A program made the position numbers and the translations under genes. Positions 1 through 9,041 of a DNA stretch of 45,882 nucleotides are shown piece after piece. The stretch spans positions 1 through 45,882 of the forward strand of contig JACREQ010000020.1 in NCBI GenBank assembly GCA_016218155.1. Direction: 5' to 3'. This stretch comes from Bacteroidia bacterium. GTDB lineage: Bacteria > Bacteroidota > Bacteroidia > Bacteroidales > GWA2-32-17. The notes under the pieces are model-generated. The model saw only the letters and a program-made list of their open reading frames with translations, did not search any database and was not told where the DNA came from. How positions within the stretch are numbered: position 1 is the stretch's first letter; every line of letters begins with the position of its first letter.

Positions 1-591
1 AGTGACTGAATTGATTAATCTTTCTTGAACCCTATTAAAAGATAAGGTTTTTCTTAAAGTATAATCAACAGATAAGTTTATTAAAGAAGGTATTTTGTTA
101 GAGGGATAATCTAACCAATCATCTGCAGAATAGCTAAATAAATTTGAATAGTAAATTAATTTTGTGTTAAATTCATCAAAAACATTTCTATTATTATTTA
201 TCTCAGTAATATTTACATCCAAACTAGAAGATTCACCTTTTTCAATAATAATTGATTTAAAAGTGGACCTTTTACCAAAATGTTGTCTAATAAAAATTTC
301 ATCATTTACTTTATAAACTATAATAATTACTGAAAATGGTGGATGATTACTAGCAATCAATTTTAATAATCGCGCAATTGAAGTTTTACCGGAACCATTT
401 TCACCAATAAATCCAGTGACCTTTCCGAAATCCTTTTCAAAAATATTTACAATACTAATGTTATTTGTTATAGTATAATTATATTTATTATCTTCGATTT
501 TATTAATTAATATCTTATAATCTGGAGTAAAAGGTATTGTATAATCTTTAAAGCAAATAAATTCCTCTACATAAACAGCTAATAATTCCAT
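1..591 (-). CDS. AAA ATPase, N-terminal part (gene runs off the left edge)
   Basis: The frame is open for 197 codons from an ATG at 591 to the window edge. The product starts MELLAVYVEEFICF and has a Walker A loop GFIGENGSGKTS near residues 80-91, followed by a helix ARLLKLIASN. An N-terminal beta-rich stretch and then a P-loop of the form GENGSGKT is typical of ABC/SMC-like ATPases of the AAA_15/AAA_23 type, used in many phage-defence systems (OLD, Gabija, retron effectors and others). The Walker B, signature motif and any effector domain lie outside the window, so the subfamily cannot be named. It is the last visible gene of the leftward defence operon and begins 60 bases after the AIPR gene, a wider gap than elsewhere in the operon. 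Confidence 0.75.
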   Translation of the reverse strand, partial: MELLAVYVEEFICFKDYTIPFTPDYKILINKIEDNKYNYTITNNISIVNIFEKDFGKVTGFIGENGSGKTSIARLLKLIASNHPPFSVIIIVYKVNDEIFIRQHFGKRSTFKSIIIEKGESSSLDVNITEINNNRNVFDEFNTKLIYYSNLFSYSADDWLDYPSNKIPSLINLSVDYTLRKTLSFNRVQERLINSVT

Positions 592-651
592 AACATTATA
601 TTTAATAATTTCATTCTACTTACTATCTTTAAAAATATCAAATAATTCTAA

Positions 652-2670
652 TCATTGAAATCCTTCTTCTTTTGCTTGTTTTATAATCCTTAAGGCATTT
701 TTAGCTTGTTTTGGGGTGATAGCTGCCTTTCTGTTAGCTAATACACCAAGGTTATAAGCAAGTTTTCTATCAAATGGAGTAAACCTATTATTTTCCTTTG
801 CCCATTTGGAAAGTGCAAACCAAACTTCTGCATTAATTTTTCCAGCTTCTTCAATCATTTTTGACTCTTGAGGAGAAAGCTCTTGGCCTACCAAATCGTT
901 TTCAAGGTAGTTATCACTTTCGCTTTTTATTTCTTCTCTAATCAAACTGACATCAATAAATTTATCTTTTAGAGTTAACCAACATTCTTGTTTCTTGCAC
1001 CATTCTCCGATATTCATTCCAGCTTTTGATGGATTATTAATGTGCTTCCAAGCAATATCAATCATTTGATCAATCAAATTATTAAGAGGCTCAGATATAG
1101 CTTGATTTTCCCATATTGAATCAAGATTTAGCCTTTTGTTTGTTTTAAATGATAGCCAAGATAAAATATATGAAACCATATTTGCTTTATAACCGCCTAA
1201 ATTTCTTTTTGCAACAATTCGATCAATTTCCCTAAACAGAATAGCTTTAGCAATAAGTCGTTGGTAATACTTTTTACTAACTTCATTTTTTTCGCTAGCT
1301 AATTCTTTTGTAAATATTTTAAAATTATTTTCTGCCCCTTTTCCTACATCATGAGGTCTCTGCCACCAGCTCATTTCATACTTAGACAAATCCGTTTTGG
1401 AAAACTTTTGCTTCTTTGGAAATTCTGAATCAAAGGCCTTTAATTCCTTGCCTGTCTTCCTTGATTTCTCATCAAGATATTGTCCTCTAGCTCTCTCATA
1501 AAACCATTTATTCGTAGCCTTTCCACCAGTTTTAGTAGGCACCCATTCTGTTCTTGAAAAATTTTCTATTGCAACATGATAGGAACTATTAGAACTGAAA
1601 TCTGAATCCTTAATTATTGTTTGAAGGTTAGCATATCTTGAAATTTTAGGAACAATATCATCCATCTCTTCTTTTTGCTGTACAATAGAAATTTTCATTT
1701 GTACAAAAACCTTAGACAAATCAGAATCTTTTTCGGTAGATGTTGCATGAATAGATGCAGTCGTTTGTCCACCATTAACAACTTGCCAATTAATAATTCG
1801 AGTTATATAAGGTACATCACCTTCATAGTCAATCTCGATATCTTCCGCAGTTGTGGATATTCCATTATTATAAGCAAAAAACATATCAGGTGTATTCCTT
1901 ATGGTATCTCTTATACCTTGATTAACCTTGGCCTTAAATTGCAAAAAAGTTCTAACATTTTTCTCTAGTAATCCTTGCTTATATGTATCGTATATATTTG
2001 CAAGTATCTTACCAGGCATTATTGCAAGATATACATCTACTTTTTCACTAACATTATCCATTTTTAAGCATTTGAGCTTATAATTATAATCGTTTAAAAA
2101 ATCTATTTCAATTTTTTGTTTTCCGGATCGAATTAAATACTGTTGATATACTCTTTCAATATCCCATAGTTCAAAATCTAAGAAAACACCGTTTTTCTCA
2201 ATGTCTTTAGGTACTACATTTGGTGAAGATTGGCCATTTGTTAACACAAAAATTCTTACATTTTTAACAGTGTCTTTAGTCTGTTCTATAACTTGCACTA
2301 CATCAAAAATAGATGTAACCATATCGACACCTTTGGAATAAAGTTTGCCTTCTCTTGATAACCAGAAGAAACTTTCTAATTTGTTAAACGCTTCCTCAAT
2401 ATCTTTATCTGAAACTTTAACTAAACGTTGCTCACTTTTAAAGATTGTAACAAATAAATCAATTACTTCATTTTCTTCATCATAATTCCATGCATTTATT
2501 TTAACTCCTTTAATTTTGTAATGACATAATTCAGCAGCAATCACATCACCTGAATCAATAGCATATTCCATAATATCATTTGTTATGGAATCTTCCTGAG
2601 TTAGATTATCACTTTCTACCGAAATTAAAGCACCTTCTAAAAAATCAATCGCAAATTCTTGTAAGTCCAT
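652..2670 (-). CDS. AIPR (abortive infection phage resistance) family protein
   Basis: This 672-residue protein has the two hallmark stretches of the AIPR family: FFAYNNGIST at about 264-273 and NWQVVNGGQTT at about 294-304. AIPR proteins are named after plasmid-encoded lactococcal abortive-infection factors and are regular partners of Z1 ATPases and MORC/MutL-like ATPases in phage-resistance loci. Their biochemical activity is not well settled. The N-terminal 200 residues include a central region (about 100-185) resembling the nuclease-like fold predicted for the family, but I see no clear catalytic triad. The C-terminal 250 residues are lysine-rich and helical. It starts 8 bases after the DUF4420 gene and is clearly co-transcribed. 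Family assignment is firm; function is inferred from neighbours. Confidence 0.9.
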   Translation of the reverse strand: MDLQEFAIDFLEGALISVESDNLTQEDSITNDIMEYAIDSGDVIAAELCHYKIKGVKINAWNYDEENEVIDLFVTIFKSEQRLVKVSDKDIEEAFNKLESFFWLSREGKLYSKGVDMVTSIFDVVQVIEQTKDTVKNVRIFVLTNGQSSPNVVPKDIEKNGVFLDFELWDIERVYQQYLIRSGKQKIEIDFLNDYNYKLKCLKMDNVSEKVDVYLAIMPGKILANIYDTYKQGLLEKNVRTFLQFKAKVNQGIRDTIRNTPDMFFAYNNGISTTAEDIEIDYEGDVPYITRIINWQVVNGGQTTASIHATSTEKDSDLSKVFVQMKISIVQQKEEMDDIVPKISRYANLQTIIKDSDFSSNSSYHVAIENFSRTEWVPTKTGGKATNKWFYERARGQYLDEKSRKTGKELKAFDSEFPKKQKFSKTDLSKYEMSWWQRPHDVGKGAENNFKIFTKELASEKNEVSKKYYQRLIAKAILFREIDRIVAKRNLGGYKANMVSYILSWLSFKTNKRLNLDSIWENQAISEPLNNLIDQMIDIAWKHINNPSKAGMNIGEWCKKQECWLTLKDKFIDVSLIREEIKSESDNYLENDLVGQELSPQESKMIEEAGKINAEVWFALSKWAKENNRFTPFDRKLAYNLGVLANRKAAITPKQAKNALRIIKQAKEEGFQ

Positions 2671-2678
2671 AGTTTATG

Positions 2679-3680
2679 TTATATATGATTAATAATATCT
2701 GTTTTAATCTCAAATGGTGAACATGCTGAAACAACAACCGAATATTTCAAATCACCAACTCCTTCAGGTAAATCACATTGTAATAACCTAGGAAATCCAT
2801 CAACAACCTCAAAAAACTTCACATCAAATAGTGAAAAACTATTTAAATATTTGTCATTATGTAATTCATTATACCCATATTTAGCAAGTTTAATCTGAAA
2901 AAGATAGGATGCTATTGGATCATCTTGAATTTGAAAGTTTATTTCCTTAACAAATGCAGGCAATGTCTTATCTGGCATATTGTTATGTACATTAAAAGAA
3001 AACAATGAAATAAAAAGATGATCAAGACCGGTATTATCCAATTGCTTCTCAGAAGAAATATTAAATTTCTTATGTTGTTTACTTGATGTAGCCTTTACCT
3101 CTATTGCATTTGACAAAATTTGAAAGTCGTGATTTGTTCGATCAGAACCAGTCCAATATAACAATGAATTAGTAAATGAATACTTTTTAAATAAGTAATC
3201 CTTTAAAAAATGTAATTCTCCAATAAGGCCTTTTTGTCTTTCAATTGAAAGAATTTCATTTTCTTGTTTTTCAAAAAATATCTTCCATTCATTAAGAACA
3301 TTTATAAGAGTACTATTTAAATTATTTCTATCATTTATTTTAATTATTTTATCGCAAATATCAGAAATAACCAATTCGAAAATATTATTTGTATTAGGTA
3401 TTGACTGTGTAAACTTTATAAATTCTTTATTTACATATTCACCTAATGTAGTAGCTATTATTGAGATCTCAAGACCCCTAAATTTAGGCAAATTCTCAGT
3501 TAATATTTTATGATCATCTGTAATCTTAATATAAAACAACCTAGTTCCTTTTCCAAAATCAGTTGCAAGAAAAACAGGAAATACTCCGCTTGAAGGAATC
3601 TTTCTTGCTATTTGAGTTTTTTGAGTACTATTTTTGGATTCATCATTAATTGAATTCCAAATACTAAGATAATCAATCAT
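2679..3680 (-). CDS. PD-(D/E)XK motif (DUF4420) nuclease
   Basis: The 333-residue protein shows a restriction-endonuclease-fold core: GLIGELHFL (Glu155), then NHDFQ (Asp185) and AIEVKATSS (Glu194, Lys196). This E...D...ExK arrangement is the catalytic signature of PD-(D/E)XK nucleases and matches the DUF4420 family, whose genes are found beside Z1 and MORC-like ATPase genes. It is therefore the best candidate for the DNA-cutting subunit of the module, presumably acting with the two ATPases encoded just upstream. The ATG overlaps the end of the Z1 gene by 8 bases, so translation is probably coupled. All predicted catalytic residues are present, so it should be active. The target (phage DNA, or a particular modification or structure) is not evident. 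Confidence 0.88.
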   Translation of the reverse strand: MIDYLSIWNSINDESKNSTQKTQIARKIPSSGVFPVFLATDFGKGTRLFYIKITDDHKILTENLPKFRGLEISIIATTLGEYVNKEFIKFTQSIPNTNNIFELVISDICDKIIKINDRNNLNSTLINVLNEWKIFFEKQENEILSIERQKGLIGELHFLKDYLFKKYSFTNSLLYWTGSDRTNHDFQILSNAIEVKATSSKQHKKFNISSEKQLDNTGLDHLFISLFSFNVHNNMPDKTLPAFVKEINFQIQDDPIASYLFQIKLAKYGYNELHNDKYLNSFSLFDVKFFEVVDGFPRLLQCDLPEGVGDLKYSVVVSACSPFEIKTDIINHI

Positions 3681-6456
3681 ATTCTGTCATTTCAAGTTCT
3701 TGATAAACGGAATTTATTACATAATTAATTGGTTTGGATAAAGCAGAAGTTGGCCAACTAATTGCAAATCCTACAGGTTGAAATGCAAAATCAACTTCTT
3801 GTTTTGTTTTATCATCCTTAAGTGCCAAAACATAAACAATTAGTAAAGGTCTATTCTTTCTTGGACTTTCACTTCTCGCTGCTTTATTTGAAATACTATT
3901 ATCATGTATAAACTTTCTCTGAACTACATCAAAGTCTGAATACTCAAATTTTGGATCATGAACTCTCTGTACAAAATAACGATCAGAGCTTTTATTTGTG
4001 ATGGTTCTTTCAGGTAAAACGATTTGTTTACCAGCAAAAGGGGTTATTTTACTATTTGTTTTTACATCTAACGAAACCAATACGACGTTCCAATGAAAAA
4101 ACTCTGGAATACCATGTAGTCTTTGCAAATCGATATATTGATTAATTCGAATAGAATTTGCTTGTGGTAAACCTTTATATGTTTTGTAATCCTTAAGGAA
4201 TTCTTGAATCTTGATAACAGAAATATCCAACCATACGTTTCTTTGTCCTAATTCTTTTTCAGAAGGTTCGCCTAAAGAGATTATAAATTCTTCGGTAATT
4301 TGGTAATTTGATTTTAAAATTTTATCATCAGAAGGGATTGTGGTAGTTTCGGTAAGTGTTCCTTGATAATTTAAACGCATTGACTCAGCAGCTCTCATTT
4401 TCATAACATTAGTTACTATCATATCAGGATGATCTTCTACTCGAAGTCCAAAATCTTTTGGAGTCAATTTTAAACGACTCATTTCAATAAATTCTGCCCT
4501 TAATGTTTCAAAAGCAGTTGCAACATGTCTATACCAATCAAAAAGTTCTCTAGTTGTATAAATCCTACACAAATCTTCAAAGCCACTTCTGTAACCAAAC
4601 CATCTTCCCATCTGCATTAAGGTATCATACATGGATGTGCTTCTTGTAAAATAACTAATTGTCAATCCTTCTAAAGTTAATCCTCTAGAAAGTTTATCTC
4701 CACCAATAGCAATTACCCATAATCCAGTTTGAGATTTACTCTTATAATCTAACAAATCACCAACTGTACCATTTATGACCAAACAAGAAGGTTCGATTTT
4801 TCTAACAACTTTAGCTAATAGTGGTTGAATCTGGCTCCATTCAATGGTTTGATCAAGCATTATTTTTGTTGTAGTTTTAAAATCCCTTTCGAATAATTCA
4901 TTCATTGCATTTAAAACATCAATTTCATTTTCTATAATAGAATTTCTAAGTTTAGTAAATTCTCCACCATCGCCATGAATAAGATTAGCAAGGGATTCTT
5001 GAACAGTGTTATATCTCGTACAATGAATTAGCATTGTATTATGTTTATTTTCCTGTCCCCTATACCAACGAATAGCCGATGAAATAACAAATGATTTTAA
5101 TGCTTCCTTTAACGAATTTGGTAATTCTGTGGGTATGTAATCTGGTTTATGCCTTATAGGCATAAAAGTGTAATTATCCAGACCAGCTTCAAGTAATGGT
5201 TGACCAGCATCATTTACTTCTCTGAATATAGGTAAGCCATTCTCGATACCATCCTTTAATCCAAAAACTTCTTTTGGCCCCAGATAATTTGATGGTGCTC
5301 CTAAAGTTTTAATAAAAGCTGATGGGAATAAATCAAGTCCTAATTTATTATCCGTATCATGTCGAATAAAAATATTTGCAAATGGTGTTGCAGTATATCC
5401 AATATATACTTTTTGTCTAAAAAGATTAAGAATTCTTCTTATACAATCGTTAATTGCAGTAGGATCTAATTCTTCACCACCTTTATCTCTTTCAGCTCTG
5501 GTATTTACAGATGCTTGATCTGATTCGTCATCTATAACAAGTAATGGCAAATTGTTAAATTGATTAATTCCTTTATTTTTAACTGTAAAATCATCATCAA
5601 ATATATTTATCCAGTGTTGAAAATAATCAATTAGATTATTTAAAATAGATTTATTCTTCTTAACGACGAAAATAATAGGTCGACTACTACTTGGAGCTGT
5701 ACCTCTAGATTTTTTTATATTAAAATCACCTGTTTTATTTGGTTTAAGGTTAGATTCGGTAAAATAATCAATCGGAATGTAAACTTCTCCAGGAAGCGTT
5801 GACACACCTATTCTTTTTTGCTTCTCTTCAGGATTTGTATCTATACCCAATACTTCCTCATCAATTCTTTCTTGCGTTTGTTGTCGCAAATTTTCATGCA
5901 TACCTGCTAATACAATAATAATCTTGTATCCTGAATCAATAGATTTATTAATTATACCCATGAAATTTGCAGTCTTACCAGATTGCACATAGCCAACTAC
6001 CAGTCCCCTCCGATCAAATGGTCTATTAGGAATAATGGGATCTTCAATATCTTCCATTATTTCATCAGAAATTATATCAATTTTGTCAACCGAAGACTCT
6101 GCCCATCCTTTTATGTGAGTTAGATATTTTTTATAACGTTTCCAAAAACGAAAATTAATTTTATCATCTGCTTTTTTTGACCTGTACCAATCAATGTGAC
6201 CTTCACTATCAGAAAGTGAATAATGCACTCCTTCTTCAACAATAATATTTACTTCTACTTCTAACTCTTTACGAATATAACTTTTAACTTCTTCCATTGA
6301 TGAAAATGCTTTCCCTTGCAGGATAATATTTTCAGCAGAAAAAGGGACACAAACAGTTGAAATTGCTTCTGTGATAGCCTTATCGTAATCCATTACTTTT
6401 TTGAAAGATTCAAATAAGCTTCTAGCATTTGATTTAAGTTCGTTAAAATGAATCAT
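3673..6456 (-). CDS. Z1-domain superfamily II ATPase/helicase
   Basis: This is a full-length Z1 protein of 927 residues. Visible motifs are Walker A GYVQSGKT (155-162), Walker B VIDDESDQAS (307-316), motif III GYTATPFAN (353-361), motif V GGDKLSRGLTLEG (585-597) and an arginine-finger region QMGRWFGYR (615-623). These are the standard Z1 superfamily-II motifs. Z1 proteins are the motor ATPases of a predicted restriction-like system together with a MORC/MutL-type GHKL ATPase, a DUF4420 nuclease and AIPR. The gene overlaps the GHKL ATPase gene by 4 bases and the DUF4420 gene by 8, which suggests fixed stoichiometry. DNA translocation or remodelling during phage attack is inferred from family and context. 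Confidence 0.93.
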   Translation of the reverse strand: MIHFNELKSNARSLFESFKKVMDYDKAITEAISTVCVPFSAENIILQGKAFSSMEEVKSYIRKELEVEVNIIVEEGVHYSLSDSEGHIDWYRSKKADDKINFRFWKRYKKYLTHIKGWAESSVDKIDIISDEIMEDIEDPIIPNRPFDRRGLVVGYVQSGKTANFMGIINKSIDSGYKIIIVLAGMHENLRQQTQERIDEEVLGIDTNPEEKQKRIGVSTLPGEVYIPIDYFTESNLKPNKTGDFNIKKSRGTAPSSSRPIIFVVKKNKSILNNLIDYFQHWINIFDDDFTVKNKGINQFNNLPLLVIDDESDQASVNTRAERDKGGEELDPTAINDCIRRILNLFRQKVYIGYTATPFANIFIRHDTDNKLGLDLFPSAFIKTLGAPSNYLGPKEVFGLKDGIENGLPIFREVNDAGQPLLEAGLDNYTFMPIRHKPDYIPTELPNSLKEALKSFVISSAIRWYRGQENKHNTMLIHCTRYNTVQESLANLIHGDGGEFTKLRNSIIENEIDVLNAMNELFERDFKTTTKIMLDQTIEWSQIQPLLAKVVRKIEPSCLVINGTVGDLLDYKSKSQTGLWVIAIGGDKLSRGLTLEGLTISYFTRSTSMYDTLMQMGRWFGYRSGFEDLCRIYTTRELFDWYRHVATAFETLRAEFIEMSRLKLTPKDFGLRVEDHPDMIVTNVMKMRAAESMRLNYQGTLTETTTIPSDDKILKSNYQITEEFIISLGEPSEKELGQRNVWLDISVIKIQEFLKDYKTYKGLPQANSIRINQYIDLQRLHGIPEFFHWNVVLVSLDVKTNSKITPFAGKQIVLPERTITNKSSDRYFVQRVHDPKFEYSDFDVVQRKFIHDNSISNKAARSESPRKNRPLLIVYVLALKDDKTKQEVDFAFQPVGFAISWPTSALSKPINYVINSVYQELEMTEYD

Positions 6457-7922
6457 TTTTTTAAGTTTAATTTCTGAAATACATCCATTGAATCAAGCTG
6501 CTTTTTTGCATCTTGTTCCGAACAACCTGCATCAACAATAACTGTCAATGCGTACTCATACATTTTTTCAAGTGCAGCATTATTATTCTGCAAAGGCGTT
6601 TCAATAATAGTGTCTGGATCTGAAAAGTCATTTACGATTAAATTTACTGGTATTGACTCAGCAATAAGCTTCATGTAATTTTTGAAAACATCAGCCTCAT
6701 CTGAAAGATAATCTGAAATCAATTCAAATAGTGGATGTTTATCGTTTACATAATAATTTTTAATGCCATTTTTTTGCTTTACTAACCATAAATAAACTAT
6801 ATCTTTCTTTTGACCTTTCCTTCTGATATAGGCACCCCTAGTTGTATATATTTTAATAGATTTATCAATGGCATTAAGACAAATATTTTTAATTTGTTTC
6901 CTAATAACATCAGGAATTTTAGCTGAAGCTTTTTTTACATCAATCTGCCATTCGGAATCAAGAGTATTAGGAATATCAATACATATCCTACAAAGTCGTT
7001 GACTTTCTTTTTTTTTAAAATTCAAATCAAGCCAAGTGCCATCTGATATTAATCTTTTGTTACGATATAAAAATATGCCCTGATGCTCAGTCCAACCTTT
7101 AATAATTTGTAGATCTTTTCTTTCTTCAGGCGAAAGTTTAGATTCATGAGGAAGTACATATGGTTGAATTATTATTTGCTGATTATTAATTGAAAGTTGC
7201 TCTTCTTGTAATTCTTGAGAAGGAATTTCAATAGAAACATTAAAAGGATTTATAGCATTAATTTTTTCATTGTTTACAATTATAGAAATCTTCTTCTCTT
7301 CAATAAATCTGTGAAATATTAAGCCTAAATGCTTTCTTACATTATCAAATTTTCTATAAAAATGCTCCCTTTCAAATTTTATTTCATTGGCTTCAACTAA
7401 CCTATCTAATTTCTCCCAAAGTACAATTGTTCCTTCATTTTCAAATGAAAAATCACCTACATTAACAACAGAATTTTTATCAGCACATTCTCTTAATAAA
7501 ACCCAATCTTTTTTTTCTATAACTATATCTAAATCCCAACATCTAATAAAAACTTTACCGGACTTATTTCTTGTTTTGACTGTTAATCTTCTACACTGAG
7601 AAAAAGAAGCTGTTTTTAAGCCTAAACCAAACCGGCCTAAATCACTTGAATTCCTAACTTGCGTTGGACTAAAACTACCAATCTTCATTGCATTTAAAAG
7701 TTCCTTTTCAGTCATTCCTTTTCCATTATCCTCTATTCTGACATAGGATGAAAAAAGATCAATTCCATAAGTTATTGCTATTTTAGATGCTTTGGCAGTA
7801 ATACTATTATCAATGATATCTGCAATTGCTGTTTCAACAGAATACCCAAATGATCTCGCAGACTGTAATAAATTTTCAGGTTCAGGTCTTACAATATCAT
7901 ATAAAGGAATCTGTTTTTTCAT
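6453..7922 (-). CDS. MORC/MutL-like GHKL ATPase
   Basis: The N-terminal 110 residues form a GHKL (Bergerat) ATP-binding fold: an N box containing Glu30 and DIIDNS (35-40), DNGKGM (65-70) and the lid GRFGLGLKTAS (96-106). The remaining 380 residues contain the S5-like/MORC-type continuation, with the WQIDVKKASAKIP segment expected in this group. Prokaryotic homologues in restriction-like operons were described as relatives of eukaryotic MORC proteins and MutL. ATP-driven dimerisation around DNA is the usual mechanism of the superfamily. Nine bases separate it from the HNH gene upstream, and its end overlaps the Z1 start. The family is clear; the role as DNA clamp or sensor of the defence module is inference. 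Confidence 0.92.
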   Translation of the reverse strand: MKKQIPLYDIVRPEPENLLQSARSFGYSVETAIADIIDNSITAKASKIAITYGIDLFSSYVRIEDNGKGMTEKELLNAMKIGSFSPTQVRNSSDLGRFGLGLKTASFSQCRRLTVKTRNKSGKVFIRCWDLDIVIEKKDWVLLRECADKNSVVNVGDFSFENEGTIVLWEKLDRLVEANEIKFEREHFYRKFDNVRKHLGLIFHRFIEEKKISIIVNNEKINAINPFNVSIEIPSQELQEEQLSINNQQIIIQPYVLPHESKLSPEERKDLQIIKGWTEHQGIFLYRNKRLISDGTWLDLNFKKKESQRLCRICIDIPNTLDSEWQIDVKKASAKIPDVIRKQIKNICLNAIDKSIKIYTTRGAYIRRKGQKKDIVYLWLVKQKNGIKNYYVNDKHPLFELISDYLSDEADVFKNYMKLIAESIPVNLIVNDFSDPDTIIETPLQNNNAALEKMYEYALTVIVDAGCSEQDAKKQLDSMDVFQKLNLKK

Positions 7923-7931
7923 TATGTTATA

Positions 7932-9041
7932 TTATTTCTTTTTACGAATAATTGTTTTCAAATCCTCAGCACCTAAATAAAAGTAATTCTTATGTAATAC
8001 TTTGTGACAATTGCTACAAACAATAATAAAATCTTCCATTGAACTTGATTCAAGTACTGGCTCATCTTTCCATTCTTTACAATAATGTATTTCCATTATA
8101 TCTTTACCCAATTCACCATAAAAAAAAGCTGAATCAAATCCACACACCTCACATTTCAAAGATTTAGTATTAGTAAACACCATCTCCTTTTTAACTTTTT
8201 CGAATAATGGATCTCTTTCTCGATTCTCATGAAACTTAAAAATAAATTCTGACTTATAATTGACTTTTGTTTCTTTAGCTTCAAGCTTATCCTCTTTCTT
8301 TAAATATAAAGTTCTAATTAAGTCTGCTTCTTTCTTTAATTTATCCCGATGACCATGAAATTCATTCCAAAGTTCTTTCTCTAGCCTTCCTCCATCTCGC
8401 ATTCCTTTTCCTTTAAAATTCTGATCTGATTTTTTAAGATTTGCTAACTTTAATGACACACTATTTACACTCCTAAAAGAATCTTCATTAGAAACATCCA
8501 AATGAAAACTTAAATTTCTGAGATCTTTACTGAGTTGAATAATTTCAGGATTCCTTCCATGCATTTGCCCATAATCCATTCTGAAATATAAATCAAGTGC
8601 AAGTATTAATTCTTCTCTATTCCAATCCGGATTTTTCTTTTTTTCATTCATGTTTGTTAAGCTAATTAAATCTATTTTTTTTTCAATAATAAAGAGTTTA
8701 ATTTCATCCCAAATATTTTCTCTACTTACAGAATTATACTTATTGAAAATACTTTTAGCTAATTGTGGTAACTTAATTGGTTTCCTGTTTAACTCTCGCC
8801 AACCATTCCTTGTTGAATTTTCAATATGCCCATCAAAAGCATCCCTGCAATTTTTTAAACTATTCGCAAATGATTTAATCGTTTTACTATCACCAAACCT
8901 ATTATAAAATAAGCAATATGCATCTTTCCATTTTAAAGTCTTTAATTCAATTGGAGGAGAAGTTTCTTTACCCTCTTGGGTATTCCCATATTTTGAGAGA
9001 AAAAATGCCACTAGCCATATTTCTTTTGTTAAATTAGACAT
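7932..9041 (-). CDS. HNH endonuclease-like protein with altered His-His motif
   Basis: The 369-residue protein ends in a zinc-finger HNH module: CEVC (297-300), EIHYC (317-321), and C-x2-CH-x3-H (342-350). The middle domain, WNREELILALDLYF followed by NPEIIQLSKDL (about 140-173), is the conserved extension that precedes the HNH in McrA-like and methylation-linked restriction enzymes. The usual Glu-Val-His-His block reads Glu-Ile-His-Tyr here, so the second histidine, which aligns with the general base of the beta-beta-alpha-metal fold, appears replaced by Tyr320. The zinc ligands are intact. The gene directly follows the second methyltransferase with no spacer, as expected for a restriction partner. 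It is either a restriction nuclease with unusual chemistry or a DNA-binding remnant. Confidence 0.85.
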   Translation of the reverse strand: MSNLTKEIWLVAFFLSKYGNTQEGKETSPPIELKTLKWKDAYCLFYNRFGDSKTIKSFANSLKNCRDAFDGHIENSTRNGWRELNRKPIKLPQLAKSIFNKYNSVSRENIWDEIKLFIIEKKIDLISLTNMNEKKKNPDWNREELILALDLYFRMDYGQMHGRNPEIIQLSKDLRNLSFHLDVSNEDSFRSVNSVSLKLANLKKSDQNFKGKGMRDGGRLEKELWNEFHGHRDKLKKEADLIRTLYLKKEDKLEAKETKVNYKSEFIFKFHENRERDPLFEKVKKEMVFTNTKSLKCEVCGFDSAFFYGELGKDIMEIHYCKEWKDEPVLESSSMEDFIIVCSNCHKVLHKNYFYLGAEDLKTIIRKKK

